Assembly (NCBI GenBank): GCA_026129485.1
Contig: JAHCHY010000003.1
Span: forward strand, 124,001-188,000
Reading direction: 5' to 3'
From: Cyclobacteriaceae bacterium
GTDB lineage: Bacteria; Bacteroidota; Bacteroidia; Cytophagales; Cyclobacteriaceae
Length of the DNA: 64,000 nucleotides
Under the pieces are notes generated by a model. The model was given only the letters and a program-made list of their open reading frames with translations. It was not told the origin of the DNA and did not search any database. This document shows positions 1 to 10,527 of the stretch, piece after piece; the first letter of the stretch is position 1; every line of letters starts with the position of its first letter. Made by a program: the position numbers and the translations under genes.

Positions 1-60
1 ATCGGGCTGGTAAAAGGCGAAGGCGATGAAGCATTAAAAAAACATTTGTTAGAAGTTTAA
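1..60 (+). CDS. 3' end of an unidentified gene (possibly the ATPase partner of the next ABC permease)
   Basis: An open frame runs in from the window edge and ends with TAA at 58-60. The visible C-terminal residues are IGLVKGEGDEALKKHLLEV. This is too short to identify by itself. The next gene is an ABC-2 type permease without an ATPase domain, and such permeases usually follow their ATP-binding subunit, so a NatA-like ATPase is a guess from context only. Confidence 0.4.
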   Translation: MGLVKGEGDEALKKHLLEV

Positions 61-159
61 GCAACCCCGAGTATGAAATGTCCATCAACGAAATATAAAG
101 CCAACGGGATAATCCTTGCATGGGCATTACATATGACCTTAAAAAAATAAAATTAGCAT

Positions 160-1491
160 ATGAATAAAGTCTGGTTAATAATACAACGTGAGTTTTTGAA
201 CCGTGTGCAAAAAAAATCGTTCCTGATTGCCACCATTTTAGTGCCGCTGATCTTTCCGGCTATTATCGGGGGGCTGGTTTACGTAGCCATCAAAGAATCG
301 GAATCGGCTAAAGCCGAAAACATTCAGGTGTTGGATGAAAGCAAGCTGCTCAAATTTGAAAGCAACCGCCAGTTTACTTTCGTACCGATTGATATGCCGT
401 TGGAACAGGCCAAGAAAGCTTACAACGAAACCAAGGATTTTGGTTTGCTCTACATACCTGCGTTCGACATTAACAAACCAGAAGGTATTGCGCTCTATAC
501 CAAAGAAAATCCGAGCATTGAAAAAGTCAGTAACCTGCAAGCCAATATTGAAAGGCAGATTCACGATCTGAAGCTAAAGGAACATAACATTGACGAGGCT
601 ATCCTGAAAAGCCTTAGGCCCAAGGTAAGCATGAAGCAATTTAACCTGACCGAAACCGGTGAGGAGAAATCGAGCAACTCAGGCTTGTTATATGGACTTG
701 GCTTTGTACTGGGTATTCTGATCTACATGTTTGTGCTGATCTATGGCATCCAGATCATGCAGGGTGTAATTGATGAAAAGACTTCCCGGGTAGTGGAAGT
801 GATTGTTTCATCGGTTAAACCATTTCAGCTCATGCTGGGAAAGATCCTGGGCATTGCATCAGTCGGGCTGCTGCAATTTACCATCTGGATTGTGCTCATA
901 TCTGTACTTTCATCGGTAACGATGGGGTACTTCGGCACCAAGCTGCCCCAACAGCAAGCTATGGAACAAGTAAGCAAGCAACTGGCAACCGACCCGGAAG
1001 TTAAGGAAGCTATGAGTCAGCAGAACGGTGCGGTTAGCGAGTTCCTGGCTAATGCAAGCGAAATTCCGTTTGGCAAAATCGCTTTTGTATTTGTATTCTA
1101 TTTCTTAGGTGGCTATTTGCTATATGGAGCATTGTTTGCAGCAGTGGGGTCTGCGGTAGATTCGCAACAAGAAGCACAGCAATTTCAGTTTCCGGTAACC
1201 ATTCCTTTACTGATCGGGTATATGGGTTTGTTTATGTTCATTCTGCGCGATCCGCACGGCCCGATCAGTTTCTGGTTATCGGTTATACCTTTTACCTCAC
1301 CGGTAGCTATGGTGGGCCGTATTGCCTTTGGCGTTCCCGATTGGCAACTGGCGCTTTCCATCGCATTGCTGGTAGGCGGGTTCTTATTAACCACCTGGAT
1401 AGCCGGAAGGATTTATCGGGTAGGTATCTTAATGACAGGCACCAAAGTAAGCTACAAGGTACTGGCCAAGTGGTTTATGCAAAAAGGGTAA
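160..1491 (+). CDS. ABC-2 type (NatB-like) transporter permease
   Basis: This 443-residue inner-membrane protein has one N-terminal transmembrane helix (about residues 22-45), an extracytoplasmic stretch of about 120 residues, and a C-terminal block of about five helices from residue 178 onward. The segment GVIDEKTSRVVEVIVSS near residue 205 is the family hallmark found just after a helix in ABC-2 export permeases of the NatB/YhaP type. It has no nucleotide-binding motifs, so it must pair with a separate ATPase, possibly the gene truncated at the window start. The substrate is unknown; relatives export sodium, drugs or peptides. The start ATG follows an AT-rich stretch with no Shine-Dalgarno sequence, as is normal in Bacteroidota. 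A strong hairpin terminator follows at 1570-1605. Confidence 0.85.
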   Translation: MNKVWLIIQREFLNRVQKKSFLIATILVPLIFPAIIGGLVYVAIKESESAKAENIQVLDESKLLKFESNRQFTFVPIDMPLEQAKKAYNETKDFGLLYIPAFDINKPEGIALYTKENPSIEKVSNLQANIERQIHDLKLKEHNIDEAILKSLRPKVSMKQFNLTETGEEKSSNSGLLYGLGFVLGILIYMFVLIYGIQIMQGVIDEKTSRVVEVIVSSVKPFQLMLGKILGIASVGLLQFTIWIVLISVLSSVTMGYFGTKLPQQQAMEQVSKQLATDPEVKEAMSQQNGAVSEFLANASEIPFGKIAFVFVFYFLGGYLLYGALFAAVGSAVDSQQEAQQFQFPVTIPLLIGYMGLFMFILRDPHGPISFWLSVIPFTSPVAMVGRIAFGVPDWQLALSIALLVGGFLLTTWIAGRIYRVGILMTGTKVSYKVLAKWFMQKG

Positions 1492-1569
1492 CACATCTAA
1501 AGTAGGCAAATAGCGCACAGGGTTGCCTATCAAGAATCAACACATTATACCTGCCTATAATACCACAAG

Positions 1570-1605
1570 CACATGCCTCAACGTTTGTTGAGGCATGTGG
1601 CTTTT
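1570..1605 (+). terminator. Rho-independent terminator after the ABC permease
   Basis: A perfect 13-bp stem (CACATGCCTCAAC / GTTGAGGCATGTG) with a GTTT loop is followed by GCTTTTC. It separates the permease from the downstream histidine kinase. Confidence 0.8.
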
Positions 1606-1644
1606 CGGGTCATCCGCTTTTTTTAACTAATTTCCAAGCCTGAT

Positions 1645-2856
1645 ATGGCCAAGAAAGCTCCCCTGCCTGCTTCGATGGATTTTTACCGCGATAACACCAA
1701 GCTGAAATGGGTTATCCTGGTGGTGTCGGTATTAATCAGCGTTGGCTCCATATTTTACACCAAACGTTTGGTTGATCAATTAAAGGAACGTGAAAAGCAA
1801 CAGGTAGAACTTTTCGCAAAAGCCTTAGAATATACCTTGAATCATGATGACGATGCAATTTTGTTCATTACTGATGAGATTCTCTTCAAGAACAAATCTA
1901 TCCCGGTAATCTGGATTAATAACCAAGGTATTTATCAATACGCCAATATAGAAATTGACCCCAGACTTAGTCCCGTTGAACGGGATCAATTACTTCAGCT
2001 TGAGGTTGATAAGATGACCGAAACCTTTCCTCCATTTCAGATGAGTTATGTAAATGACGAAGGTCAGATTGAAAATTATGGCTATGTCTATTACAAAAAC
2101 TCATTCCTGCTTTCACAGCTCATCGCCTTCCCTTACATTCAGCTTTCCGTGCTGGCCATTTTTGGATTTATCTCCTACCTCGCCTTCAACTATTCGCGCA
2201 CAGCCGAACAGAACCAGGTTTGGGTAGGGCTGGCCAAAGAAACCGCTCACCAGTTAGGCACTCCGCTATCTTCATTAATGGCATGGATTGAGGTATTACG
2301 TGAAGACCCGGACATCAAAAACAAAGGCATTGTAGATGAACTGGATAAGGACATCCGCAAGCTGCGTGTGGTAACCGAGCGTTTCTCCAGCATTGGCTCA
2401 ACACCGGTATTGAAAGACGAAAACGTGTATCAATTAGTAAACAATGTGGTAGGCTACCTGCAGCCCCGCGTTTCTTCCAAAATCAACTTCGAGGTATATA
2501 CACTTTCCGAAACCATCCAGGCGCGTGTGCATGCTCCCCTGTTTGAGTGGGTGGTTGAAAACCTGTGCAAGAATGCTGTTGATGCGATGGGTAGTTCCGG
2601 CACCATTGCCATCAAAATATTGAGAGGCAGCGATTACAAAGTGTTTATTGATATCTCCGATACCGGCAAGGGCATTCCCAAAACCATGTTGAGCAACGTA
2701 TTCAGACCCGGTTTTACAACCAAAAAGCGGGGTTGGGGATTGGGGCTGGCGCTGGCCAAGCGCATTATCGAAATGTACCACGAAGGCAAAATTTTCGTGA
2801 AATCGTCTGATGAAAACTTGGGTACCACATTCCGGATTGAGCTGATGAGCGCCTGA
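1645..2856 (+). CDS. Membrane sensor histidine kinase
   Basis: This 403-residue kinase has two transmembrane helices (about residues 21-39 and 158-178) that flank a short periplasmic sensor region of about 115 residues. The dimerisation and phosphoacceptor box is HQLGTPLSS, with the likely phosphorylated His at about 202. The ATPase domain shows the N box (KNAVDAM, about 309-315), the G1 box (DTGKGIP, about 339-345) and the FTTKKRGWGLGLAL region. No response regulator lies next to it in this window, so it is an orphan kinase here and its partner is unknown. The H box departs from the usual HELRTPL, matching a HQLGTPL subgroup common in Bacteroidota. A hairpin terminator upstream suggests it has its own promoter. 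Confidence 0.9.
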   Translation: MAKKAPLPASMDFYRDNTKLKWVILVVSVLISVGSIFYTKRLVDQLKEREKQQVELFAKALEYTLNHDDDAILFITDEILFKNKSIPVIWINNQGIYQYANIEIDPRLSPVERDQLLQLEVDKMTETFPPFQMSYVNDEGQIENYGYVYYKNSFLLSQLIAFPYIQLSVLAIFGFISYLAFNYSRTAEQNQVWVGLAKETAHQLGTPLSSLMAWIEVLREDPDIKNKGIVDELDKDIRKLRVVTERFSSIGSTPVLKDENVYQLVNNVVGYLQPRVSSKINFEVYTLSETIQARVHAPLFEWVVENLCKNAVDAMGSSGTIAIKILRGSDYKVFIDISDTGKGIPKTMLSNVFRPGFTTKKRGWGLGLALAKRIIEMYHEGKIFVKSSDENLGTTFRIELMSA

Positions 2857-2945
2857 TCGTTTCCTTATTATATAACCTATTGATAATCATAGTTATAATT
2901 AAGAGATAGGCGCTTTTTTACCCCTTAATAAAACATCCGGCCTTG

Positions 2946-2976
2946 TTTGCATTAACCCTGCAAAAAACTACTTTTG
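2946..2976 (+). promoter_or_regulatory. Predicted Bacteroidota-type promoter of atpD
   Basis: TTTG at 2946-2949 and TACTTTTG at 2969-2976 match the Bacteroidota sigma consensus (TTTG, then TAnnTTTG) with a 19-nt gap. Transcription would begin near 2983, giving a leader of about 65 nt before the atpD start. Confidence 0.6.
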
Positions 2977-3046
2977 CGTCCGGATTTTTAGCGCCCTGCG
3001 GCACTAACAGATCTGCAATCCTAGTAACAATCTAAAATTCTGATAA

Positions 3047-4555
<1,509 letters not shown>

Positions 4556-4556
4556 T

Positions 4557-4653
4557 TTGAGAATTGAAAATGAAGGTCAACTTTTGATTGAGTTTCATTT
4601 TCAGGTTTTCGAATTGGTTAATTTTCAAATCGACTAATTTTCAAATTGATTGT
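4557..4653 (+). repeat. TTCAAATT-rich leader repeat before atpC
   Basis: The spacer between atpD and atpC holds repeated GAATTGAAAATGAAGGT and ATTTTCAAATCG / ATTTTCAAATTGA units running up to the atpC start codon. The same units recur before accD (51050-51141) and, in shorter form, before lpd, rpmA and the small gene at 30428. Confidence 0.6.
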
Positions 4654-4899
4654 ATGCATTTAGAAATAATTACACCGGAGAAAAAAATTTTTGAAGGCGA
4701 AGTAACGGTAGCCACGTTTCCGGGTGCCGATGGCTCTTTCCAGGTACTGAATAACCATGCTCCCCTGGTAGGCTTGCTGAAAGATGGCGTGGTAGAATAC
4801 AAATCCAAAGAATTATCGGAACAGGTTCATATTACCGGGGGTGTAGTAGAAGTTTTAAAAAACAAAGTGATCCTGCTGGCCGATGGTGTACAGGATTAA
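4654..4899 (+). CDS. atpC: F-type ATP synthase subunit epsilon (short form)
   Basis: At 81 residues this epsilon subunit consists only of the N-terminal beta-sandwich and lacks the inhibitory C-terminal helical hairpin of longer homologues. That short form is common in Bacteroidota. The start is placed at ATG 4654 (MHLEIITPEKK), where homology begins. The upstream in-frame ATG at 4588 would add 22 residues encoded by an AT-rich repeat leader (TTCAAATT-type) and is unlikely. It links the F1 head to the rotor and follows atpD by 98 nt. A strong terminator follows. Confidence 0.93.
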   Translation: MHLEIITPEKKIFEGEVTVATFPGADGSFQVLNNHAPLVGLLKDGVVEYKSKELSEQVHITGGVVEVLKNKVILLADGVQD

Positions 4900-4904
4900 A
4901 AACT

Positions 4905-4933
4905 AAAAAACCCGGTTAAGCACCGGGTTTTTT
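4905..4933 (+). terminator. Bidirectional terminator between atpC and the convergent lipoprotein gene
   Basis: AAAAAACCCGG and CCGGGTTTTTT form a symmetric hairpin with the loop TTAAGCA. The A and T runs on both sides let it work for atpC (plus) and for the minus-strand gene ending at 4961. Confidence 0.85.
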
Positions 4934-4960
4934 AGTATATCTCAACCTCTTTTGTTTGGC

Positions 4961-5467
4961 TTATTGCCTTACCAGCCACTTCACAAAGAATATGACACCT
5001 ATAATAAGTGCAATACCGCCAATAATATAGAATACATTGCCGCTGATGATAAGCGCCACAACACCTACTGCGCCAAAAATAGCGGCCAGCTTCAAGTCTT
5101 TATCCAGAGCCTTGGTTGCTGAGGCCGACTCCACACCCATTTTCTTATTCACTTTCTGGGCTTTTATAAAGGACTTGATTTCAGCACGCAATTCCTTACG
5201 CTCTTCTTTTGTCATCTGCGCATAAGTTTTGCGCACAGCCTCTTTGGCATTTTGCTCAACAACCGGGGCTTCAGAAGCCAATAATATAACCGGTGCTACG
5301 GAGGTGCTGGCTATCAGTTGTTCCGGGTTAACGGGTGCGGGAACCTCAACCGGTTTAGCCGCATAATACGGCACTGTAGAATTTACATGATTGAAACTTG
5401 CTGTGTACTTAGGGCTGGAGCAAGCAACAGCGCCCAATGCAACTAATGAGTAGATAAGCTTCTTCAT
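4961..5467 (-). CDS. Putative lipoprotein with two C-terminal membrane helices
   Basis: The 168-residue product begins with a lipoprotein signal (MKKLIYSLVALGAVAC, lipobox cysteine at 16). A Pro/Val/Ala-rich middle follows, then a basic helical stretch around residues 85-115, and finally two closely spaced hydrophobic helices (about 128-165). A lipidated N-terminus combined with membrane helices is unusual and suggests a small inner-membrane protein. I do not recognise a family. It lies 11 nt downstream of the two-helix membrane gene at 5479-5781 and is probably cotranscribed with it. Confidence 0.7.
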   Translation of the reverse strand: MKKLIYSLVALGAVACSSPKYTASFNHVNSTVPYYAAKPVEVPAPVNPEQLIASTSVAPVILLASEAPVVEQNAKEAVRKTYAQMTKEERKELRAEIKSFIKAQKVNKKMGVESASATKALDKDLKLAAIFGAVGVVALIISGNVFYIIGGIALIIGVIFFVKWLVRQ

Positions 5468-5478
5468 AAAGTCAGGTT

Positions 5479-5781
5479 TTATTTTTTAAAGTTTGAAAAT
5501 AGTCGTCCAAAGAATCGTTTCTCAAAATCCCAAAAAAAGCGGAACTGGCCAAAGATGAATCCATAAAACAACAGGAAAACGTTATAAACAGGAAAAATCA
5601 ATATCCAATAGGCTATGCTGGCCCATACCGGCTTATCCCCGTCCGGAAACCAATATTCAAACAATGGTCTCTTTATCAAGAGAACCGTAAAACCTGTGCA
5701 GGCAAAAACCACCAGGATTACCACCACCTGAAATACACTCTTTACTTTCCATCGCTCCTGTAACCGGGCTATCCAACTCAT
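5479..5781 (-). CDS. Small conserved membrane protein (DUF6787-like)
   Basis: This 100-residue protein has two clear transmembrane segments (about 18-36 and 52-76) separated by a short loop with WFPDGDKP, and an aromatic, basic C-terminal tail (FFWDFEKRFFGRLFSNFKK). The layout matches a small Bacteroidota membrane family often mislabelled as diacylglyceryl transferase; assignment to DUF6787 is from memory and not certain. It is the first gene of a likely two-gene unit with the lipoprotein gene downstream. No function can be read from the sequence. Confidence 0.7.
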   Translation of the reverse strand: MSWIARLQERWKVKSVFQVVVILVVFACTGFTVLLIKRPLFEYWFPDGDKPVWASIAYWILIFPVYNVFLLFYGFIFGQFRFFWDFEKRFFGRLFSNFKK

Positions 5782-5843
5782 GGGTGGAAGTTCGGCCTAA
5801 TTTTGAAATTGCCAAACAGGTTTTTTGTAATTAAATAATTAAT

Positions 5844-5872
5844 AAAAAAGGCTGCACCAATGAGCAGCCTTT
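5844..5872 (-). terminator. Terminator of the outer-membrane barrel gene
   Basis: AAAGGCTGC and GCAGCCTTT form a 9-bp stem. On the minus strand it is followed by a run of T (AAAAAA on the plus strand at 5844-5849), so it ends the minus-strand gene at 5897-6427. Confidence 0.8.
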
Positions 5873-5896
5873 CAGGTAATAATTCCGTGCTGAAAA

Positions 5897-6427
5897 TCAG
5901 AATTTAAATGCCACACCCAAACGTGCATTGCCCGATCCCCCGGCACCCAGTTCAAGGAATGCGCCCAGGTTAGGCTTGAAATAATAGCGCGCCCCGGCAT
6001 GTATTCCAAAGAACAGCCCGCTATCATAGGTATCGCCTGCCGATCCGCTAAAATTATCCTTCCAGGTAAAACTTCTGTAGCCTAACTGAGCGCCACCATA
6101 AATATCAAGCTCTTCAACATTCAGGTTAAATAAGCGGTTGAAGTGATAGGACCCTCTTAAGCCGAGGTATAGAATATTAAAGCCATATCGGTTGGCGCCA
6201 AAATTATAGCGGTATGATAAATAATCTATACCGGCACCTACGCTAATATCATCTGTTATACCATGTTCAAAAGATGCACCAATCGGAATACCTCCGTTGT
6301 AGTAGGAGTTTACCCCGATACCGATATTCAGCAGATTGTCGCCCTTTTCATACTGAGCCGAAGCCTGGTATGAAACAAGCGAAACCAATCCTGCTACTAA
6401 CACTAAAACCAGTTTCTTCATATTCAT
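5897..6427 (-). CDS. Outer-membrane beta-barrel protein, porin-like
   Basis: The 176-residue product starts with a signal peptide (cleavage probably after YQASA, about residue 24). It continues with alternating hydrophobic and aromatic strands rich in Gly, Tyr and Phe and ends in LGVAFKF, a terminal-Phe barrel signal recognised by the BAM machinery. It resembles the OmpW/PorT-like eight-strand barrel proteins of Bacteroidota. The ligand is unknown. It forms a single-gene unit with its own terminator. Confidence 0.8.
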   Translation of the reverse strand: MNMKKLVLVLVAGLVSLVSYQASAQYEKGDNLLNIGIGVNSYYNGGIPIGASFEHGITDDISVGAGIDYLSYRYNFGANRYGFNILYLGLRGSYHFNRLFNLNVEELDIYGGAQLGYRSFTWKDNFSGSAGDTYDSGLFFGIHAGARYYFKPNLGAFLELGAGGSGNARLGVAFKF

Positions 6428-6525
6428 GTGAATTTAATATGCCACAAAAAAATTAATACATCTTTAGAATACCAACTTATCCCGTTAAAATAACTTTAAA
6501 AAAAGTGATCAAACCCTGCAACCTT

Positions 6526-7209
6526 TTACATATCCCGAAAGGGATGCCACCATTTTGCATCGGGTAAGGGTGCCTGTATGAGCAACGATTTTTTTTGAAC
6601 GGGATGAATAAACGCCAAGCTGTGGGCATGCAAGCCAATGCTGGCACCTGGCAACGCTTGATCGCTGCCATACTTAACATCGCCCGCTATCGGGCAACCC
6701 ATGCTGGCAAGCTGTACGCGAATCTGGTGCGGCCTGCCTGTTACCGGGTTCACCTCCAGCAAATGAAAGCCTCCCTTTGATGCAATCAGCCGGTAGCTTA
6801 ACTCTGATTTTAATCCGCTTGTATGAGATCTTTCGTATGCAGTGGTTTTATTTTTTTGCTCATCCTTAACCAGCCAGTGTATCAGCGTACCCGCAGGTTG
6901 TGCCGGCCTTGTTTGTACCAAAGCCCAATAGGTTTTCCGGGTTTCCTTTTCACGAAAGAGCTCGTTCATACGTGCCAATGCCTTGGATGTGCGCGCAAAA
7001 ACTACTACTCCGCTTACAGGTCGGTCAAGCCGGTGCACTACCCCCAGGAATACTGCGCCTGGCTTGCCGTACTTCTGTTTGATATAATCTTTACCCAGCT
7101 CCACCAACGGCACATCACCCGTTGAATCGCCCTGCACCAGGACACCAGCCAGCTTGTTAATGGCCAGCAGGTGATTGTCTTCGTATAAAATATGTATGCT
7201 ATTCGTCAT
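6526..7209 (-). CDS. RluA-family pseudouridine synthase
   Basis: This 227-residue enzyme would convert uridine to pseudouridine in rRNA or tRNA. The catalytic motif HRLDRPVSGVVVFARTSKA carries the essential Asp of the family near residue 62, and GRPHQIRVQLASMG near residue 162 is the second signature. It has no N-terminal S4 domain, as in the short RluA/TruC-like members. Which RNA position it modifies cannot be told. It is divergent from the beta-lactamase-like lipoprotein gene, with about 48 nt between the start codons. Confidence 0.9.
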   Translation of the reverse strand: MTNSIHILYEDNHLLAINKLAGVLVQGDSTGDVPLVELGKDYIKQKYGKPGAVFLGVVHRLDRPVSGVVVFARTSKALARMNELFREKETRKTYWALVQTRPAQPAGTLIHWLVKDEQKNKTTAYERSHTSGLKSELSYRLIASKGGFHLLEVNPVTGRPHQIRVQLASMGCPIAGDVKYGSDQALPGASIGLHAHSLAFIHPVQKKSLLIQAPLPDAKWWHPFRDM

Positions 7210-7257
7210 AAACCTTGTAATTTAGGTGCGGTATGTTTATCATCAAAGCTTAGTGTT

Positions 7258-8142
7258 ATGCGTTGTCTTGTTGCCGTTGTATGTGTCCTGCTGTTAACCG
7301 GTTGTTCCGGCAAATCCGGTCGCGAAGAAGTAATGCAGCAAATCCGGGAAGTGCTTGCCAAACCCGATGGCACCTTTGCCGTTGCTTATAAAAACCTGGT
7401 TACCGGTGAAGAAATCCTGATTAACGAGCATAAGCTCTTTCATGCAGCCAGCACCATGAAAACACCAGTTATGGTTGAGGTGTACCGGCAAGCTGCAGCG
7501 GGTAAATTTTCATTGAAGGATTCTATTCAAATCCGGAATGAGTTCGTCAGCATTGTGGACGGCAGCAGGTACTCTATCACGCGCGAATCGGACAGCGACA
7601 CGTTGATTTATGATCACATCGGGGAAAAACGTACCGTTTACTCCTTAATGTACGATATGATTATTGTGAGCAGCAATCTTGCCACCAACCTGATCGTTGA
7701 CCTGGTGGATGCTAAAAATGTAACACAAACCATGCGCTCAATCGGGGCAAATGACATCCAGGTTTTGCGCGGAGTAGAAGATTTAAAAGCTTACGAAGCC
7801 GGGTTAAACAACCAGGTTACTGCATATGACCTGATGCTACTGTTTGAAAAAATTGATCAGGAAGAAATAGTAAATGCAGAAGCCAGCATGGCTATGATGG
7901 ATATTTTACTCGATCAGCAGTTTAATGATATTATTCCCGCCAGGCTTCCGAAAAAAGTAAAAGTTGCCCATAAGACAGGTTCGATTACCGGGGTGAGGCA
8001 TGATTCCGGCATTGTATTTCTGCCAAACGGTAAAAAATATGTGCTGGTGCTTTTATCGAAAGATTTGAAAGACGCTGACGCAGGTGTGCGTGCTATGGCC
8101 GATGTTTCGGAATTACTGTATCAATACACTACCCGGAAGTAA
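7258..8142 (+). CDS. Class A beta-lactamase-like serine hydrolase, lipoprotein
   Basis: The start is set at ATG 7258, which gives a clean lipoprotein signal (MRCLVAVVCVLLLTGC) and 294 residues. The longer frame from 7192 would overlap the divergent gene and bury the signal. Class A hallmarks are visible: the SxxK motif STMK, EAGLN matching Glu166 to Asn170 of the omega loop, and HKTGS. The SDN motif reads SSN (VSSNLATNLIV), so the usual Asp is Ser. The fold and the general base are kept, so hydrolysis of beta-lactams or of related cell-wall peptides is plausible. Substrate and resistance phenotype cannot be inferred. It is convergent with prfC, 2 nt apart. Confidence 0.85.
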   Translation: MRCLVAVVCVLLLTGCSGKSGREEVMQQIREVLAKPDGTFAVAYKNLVTGEEILINEHKLFHAASTMKTPVMVEVYRQAAAGKFSLKDSIQIRNEFVSIVDGSRYSITRESDSDTLIYDHIGEKRTVYSLMYDMIIVSSNLATNLIVDLVDAKNVTQTMRSIGANDIQVLRGVEDLKAYEAGLNNQVTAYDLMLLFEKIDQEEIVNAEASMAMMDILLDQQFNDIIPARLPKKVKVAHKTGSITGVRHDSGIVFLPNGKKYVLVLLSKDLKDADAGVRAMADVSELLYQYTTRK

Positions 8143-8144
8143 CA

Positions 8145-9728
8145 TCAATCCTTAAACTCCGAGGTAAAGTGGAAATTGATCTCCGGGAAATTATCCTGCA
8201 CCATTTGCAGCCACGCGCGTGATTCAGCCATAAACACCAGCTTATCATCCTTATCGCGTGCAATGTGGCGCTGCTTCGAATCAATAAACTCCTGTAGCTT
8301 TCTCGGATCTTTGCTGCTGATCCAGCATGCTTTATAAATATTCTGCCCCGCAAACTCCACCGAAGCGCTGTATTCATTCTTTAACCGGAACTGGATTACC
8401 TCAAACTGGAGCGCCCCTACCACGCCTACTACTTTTCGTTTGCCCAGCTCGTAGGTAAATAATTGTGCCACGCCTTCCTCCATTAACTGTAGCAGACCCT
8501 TTTCCAGCTGCTTGGTCTTCATGGCATCCTTGTTGATCACCTCCTTGAATATCTCAGGCGAAAAGCTGGGAATACCGGTGTACAATAACTTTTCTCCATC
8601 GGTTAATGTATCTCCAATTTTAAGATTGCCGGTATCATACAACCCTACAATATCGCCCGGCCAGGCTTCATCAACCGTTTCACGGTCTTGCGCCATAAAG
8701 GCCGTGGCATTGCTAAACCTTATACCCTTCTCCTGTCTTACATGATAATAATTGTTGCCGCGCTCAAATCTGCCGGAACATATACGCAAAAACGCAATGC
8801 GGTTACGATGCTTCGGATCCATGTTGGCATGAATCTTAAACACAAAGCCCGAGAACTTGCTTTCTTCCGGGCTGATTTCACGTACGGTAGTTTCGCGCGG
8901 AACAGGTGGCGGTGCAATGCGGATAAACGTATCCAGCAATTCTTTTACACCAAAATTATTTACGGCACTCCCAAAAAATACAGGCGCGACTTTTCCGGCT
9001 AAGTAATCCTGCACATCAAACTCAGGATACACGCCTTCAATCAGCTCTACATCGGCACGCAATTGCCTGGCATAGCTTTCGCCTACCAAGGCATCTAACT
9101 GCTCGCTGTGAATGTCTGCTATTTCAATTCCTTCTTCAACCGTTACTTTGCTGGCCGTAAACAGTTGCAATGTTTTTTCATACAGGTTGTAAACACCTTT
9201 AAAGGTTTTACCCATGCTGATGGGCCAGCTTAACGGGCGTACTTTTATGCCGAGCTTCTCCTCCACTTCATCCAGCAGCTCAAACGGGTCGCGACCTTCA
9301 CGGTCAAGCTTGTTAATGAAACACAAAACCGGGGTGCTGCGCATGCGGCACACTTCCATCAGCTTTTCTGTTTGCGTTTCCACACCCTTCACGCAGTCAA
9401 TTACCATGATTACACTATCCACCGCGGTAAGGGTACGGTAGGTATCTTCTGCAAAATCCTGGTGACCGGGCGTATCGAGCAGGTTTATCTTAATGTCTTT
9501 ATAATTAAAGCCCATTACCGAGGTAGCCACCGAAATACCGCGTTGCTTTTCAATCTCCATCCAGTCGCTGCGGGCATGGTCTTTTATTTTACTGGACTTA
9601 ACTGCGCCAGCCTTTTGAATAGCGCCTCCGAAAAGCAGTAGCTTTTCGGTGAGCGTGGTTTTACCGGCATCGGGGTGGCTGATGATGCCGAATGTTCTGC
9701 GCTTGGCGATTTCCTGTTCGAGTGTCAT
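8145..9728 (-). CDS. prfC: Peptide chain release factor 3
   Basis: RF3 is the GTPase that recycles RF1 and RF2 from the ribosome after termination. From the ATG at 9728 the product is 527 residues, close to the family's usual 529, and begins [26 protein letters not shown]. Its G1 motif SHPDAGKT is followed by DTPGHQDF (G3) and NKLDREG (G4). The 24 extra residues from the upstream start at 9800 are not conserved. A perfect minus-strand TAnnTTTG box at 9740-9747 would place transcription start only a few bases before 9728, which also favours the shorter form. Confidence 0.97.
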   Translation of the reverse strand: MTLEQEIAKRRTFGIISHPDAGKTTLTEKLLLFGGAIQKAGAVKSSKIKDHARSDWMEIEKQRGISVATSVMGFNYKDIKINLLDTPGHQDFAEDTYRTLTAVDSVIMVIDCVKGVETQTEKLMEVCRMRSTPVLCFINKLDREGRDPFELLDEVEEKLGIKVRPLSWPISMGKTFKGVYNLYEKTLQLFTASKVTVEEGIEIADIHSEQLDALVGESYARQLRADVELIEGVYPEFDVQDYLAGKVAPVFFGSAVNNFGVKELLDTFIRIAPPPVPRETTVREISPEESKFSGFVFKIHANMDPKHRNRIAFLRICSGRFERGNNYYHVRQEKGIRFSNATAFMAQDRETVDEAWPGDIVGLYDTGNLKIGDTLTDGEKLLYTGIPSFSPEIFKEVINKDAMKTKQLEKGLLQLMEEGVAQLFTYELGKRKVVGVVGALQFEVIQFRLKNEYSASVEFAGQNIYKACWISSKDPRKLQEFIDSKQRHIARDKDDKLVFMAESRAWLQMVQDNFPEINFHFTSEFKD

Positions 9729-9739
9729 AATTAAGGGCG

Positions 9740-9747
9740 CAAAAGTA
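9740..9747 (-). promoter_or_regulatory. Candidate -7 box of prfC
   Basis: On the minus strand this reads TACTTTTG, an exact TAnnTTTG match. No good -33 TTTG lies at the expected 19-20 nt. Transcription would start about 6 nt before the prfC ATG, giving a nearly leaderless message. Confidence 0.35.
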
Positions 9748-9855
9748 AATAAAACTGACTTTTTACCCTTCCATTTCTGCTGGTTTGAATGAAAAACCAA
9801 ATCTGTAACTTTAACATGAACATTAGAATTTCGCTTACCTATTCCTTTTTAAACT

Positions 9856-10470
9856 ATGACAAATCGACTATTGTTTGCGATTGTAATTCAATGCAGCTTA
9901 TACGGGCTTTCTTACAACACTTCTCTTGCACAAACCTTTGGGTTCAGGTTAGGGCCAAACTTAGCCACTCAACAAATGAAACAGGGGCGTTTGATGTTAA
10001 AACCTGGTTATATTGTACGCCTTCATGCAGGGGCGTTTGTCAATTCTGATATAGGTGAGAATTTCTGCTTCCAGGTTGAAGTCGGATATAGCGGTCTGGG
10101 CCACCAGGGCGTCTATGCCAACAACCTCAATAGTAGCAACTACCATTATGGTACAGCAGGAGTTATTTTCAAGTACTATCCGAATAAAAAAGTAAGTTTT
10201 CTGGCAGGACCACAACTGGGATACCTGCTTGGCGGAAAAACATCAGCAGGTCAAAATGTTTCTGATCTGCCTCCCGACCGCGAAGACCTAAATGCGGTAA
10301 TCGGAGCAGAGTTTTATCCCACACAATTGATTGGAGTTGGATTGAGGTACAATTATGGAATAACCAGCCTTGATGTACTCTCAGATAACACTAAGATATA
10401 CAACAGGGCAATACAACTTTCGCTAATATTCAGGATACCTGGCTACCAACTGAAAGAATCGGGCTATTGA
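9856..10470 (+). CDS. PorT-like outer-membrane beta-barrel protein
   Basis: This 204-residue protein has a signal peptide ending near SYNTSLAQ (residue 26) followed by GFRLGPNLA, a typical start of Bacteroidota outer-membrane barrel domains (PorT/OMP_b-brl_2 type). Alternating strands with Gly and aromatic residues continue to the end, including GAEFYPTQLIGVGLRYNYGI. The role is unknown. It stands alone between prfC and dnaK. Confidence 0.75.
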   Translation: MTNRLLFAIVIQCSLYGLSYNTSLAQTFGFRLGPNLATQQMKQGRLMLKPGYIVRLHAGAFVNSDIGENFCFQVEVGYSGLGHQGVYANNLNSSNYHYGTAGVIFKYYPNKKVSFLAGPQLGYLLGGKTSAGQNVSDLPPDREDLNAVIGAEFYPTQLIGVGLRYNYGITSLDVLSDNTKIYNRAIQLSLIFRIPGYQLKESGY

Positions 10471-10527
10471 ATAATCAATCTCAAGCAAGAACTGCCACTC
10501 TGTCACGTTTTCGCCCCTCCAGCCCCC

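Noticed and set aside
7192-7257. Longer start for the beta-lactamase-like gene
   Set aside because: It would overlap the divergent pseudouridine synthase start and place 22 non-signal residues before a perfect lipoprotein signal.
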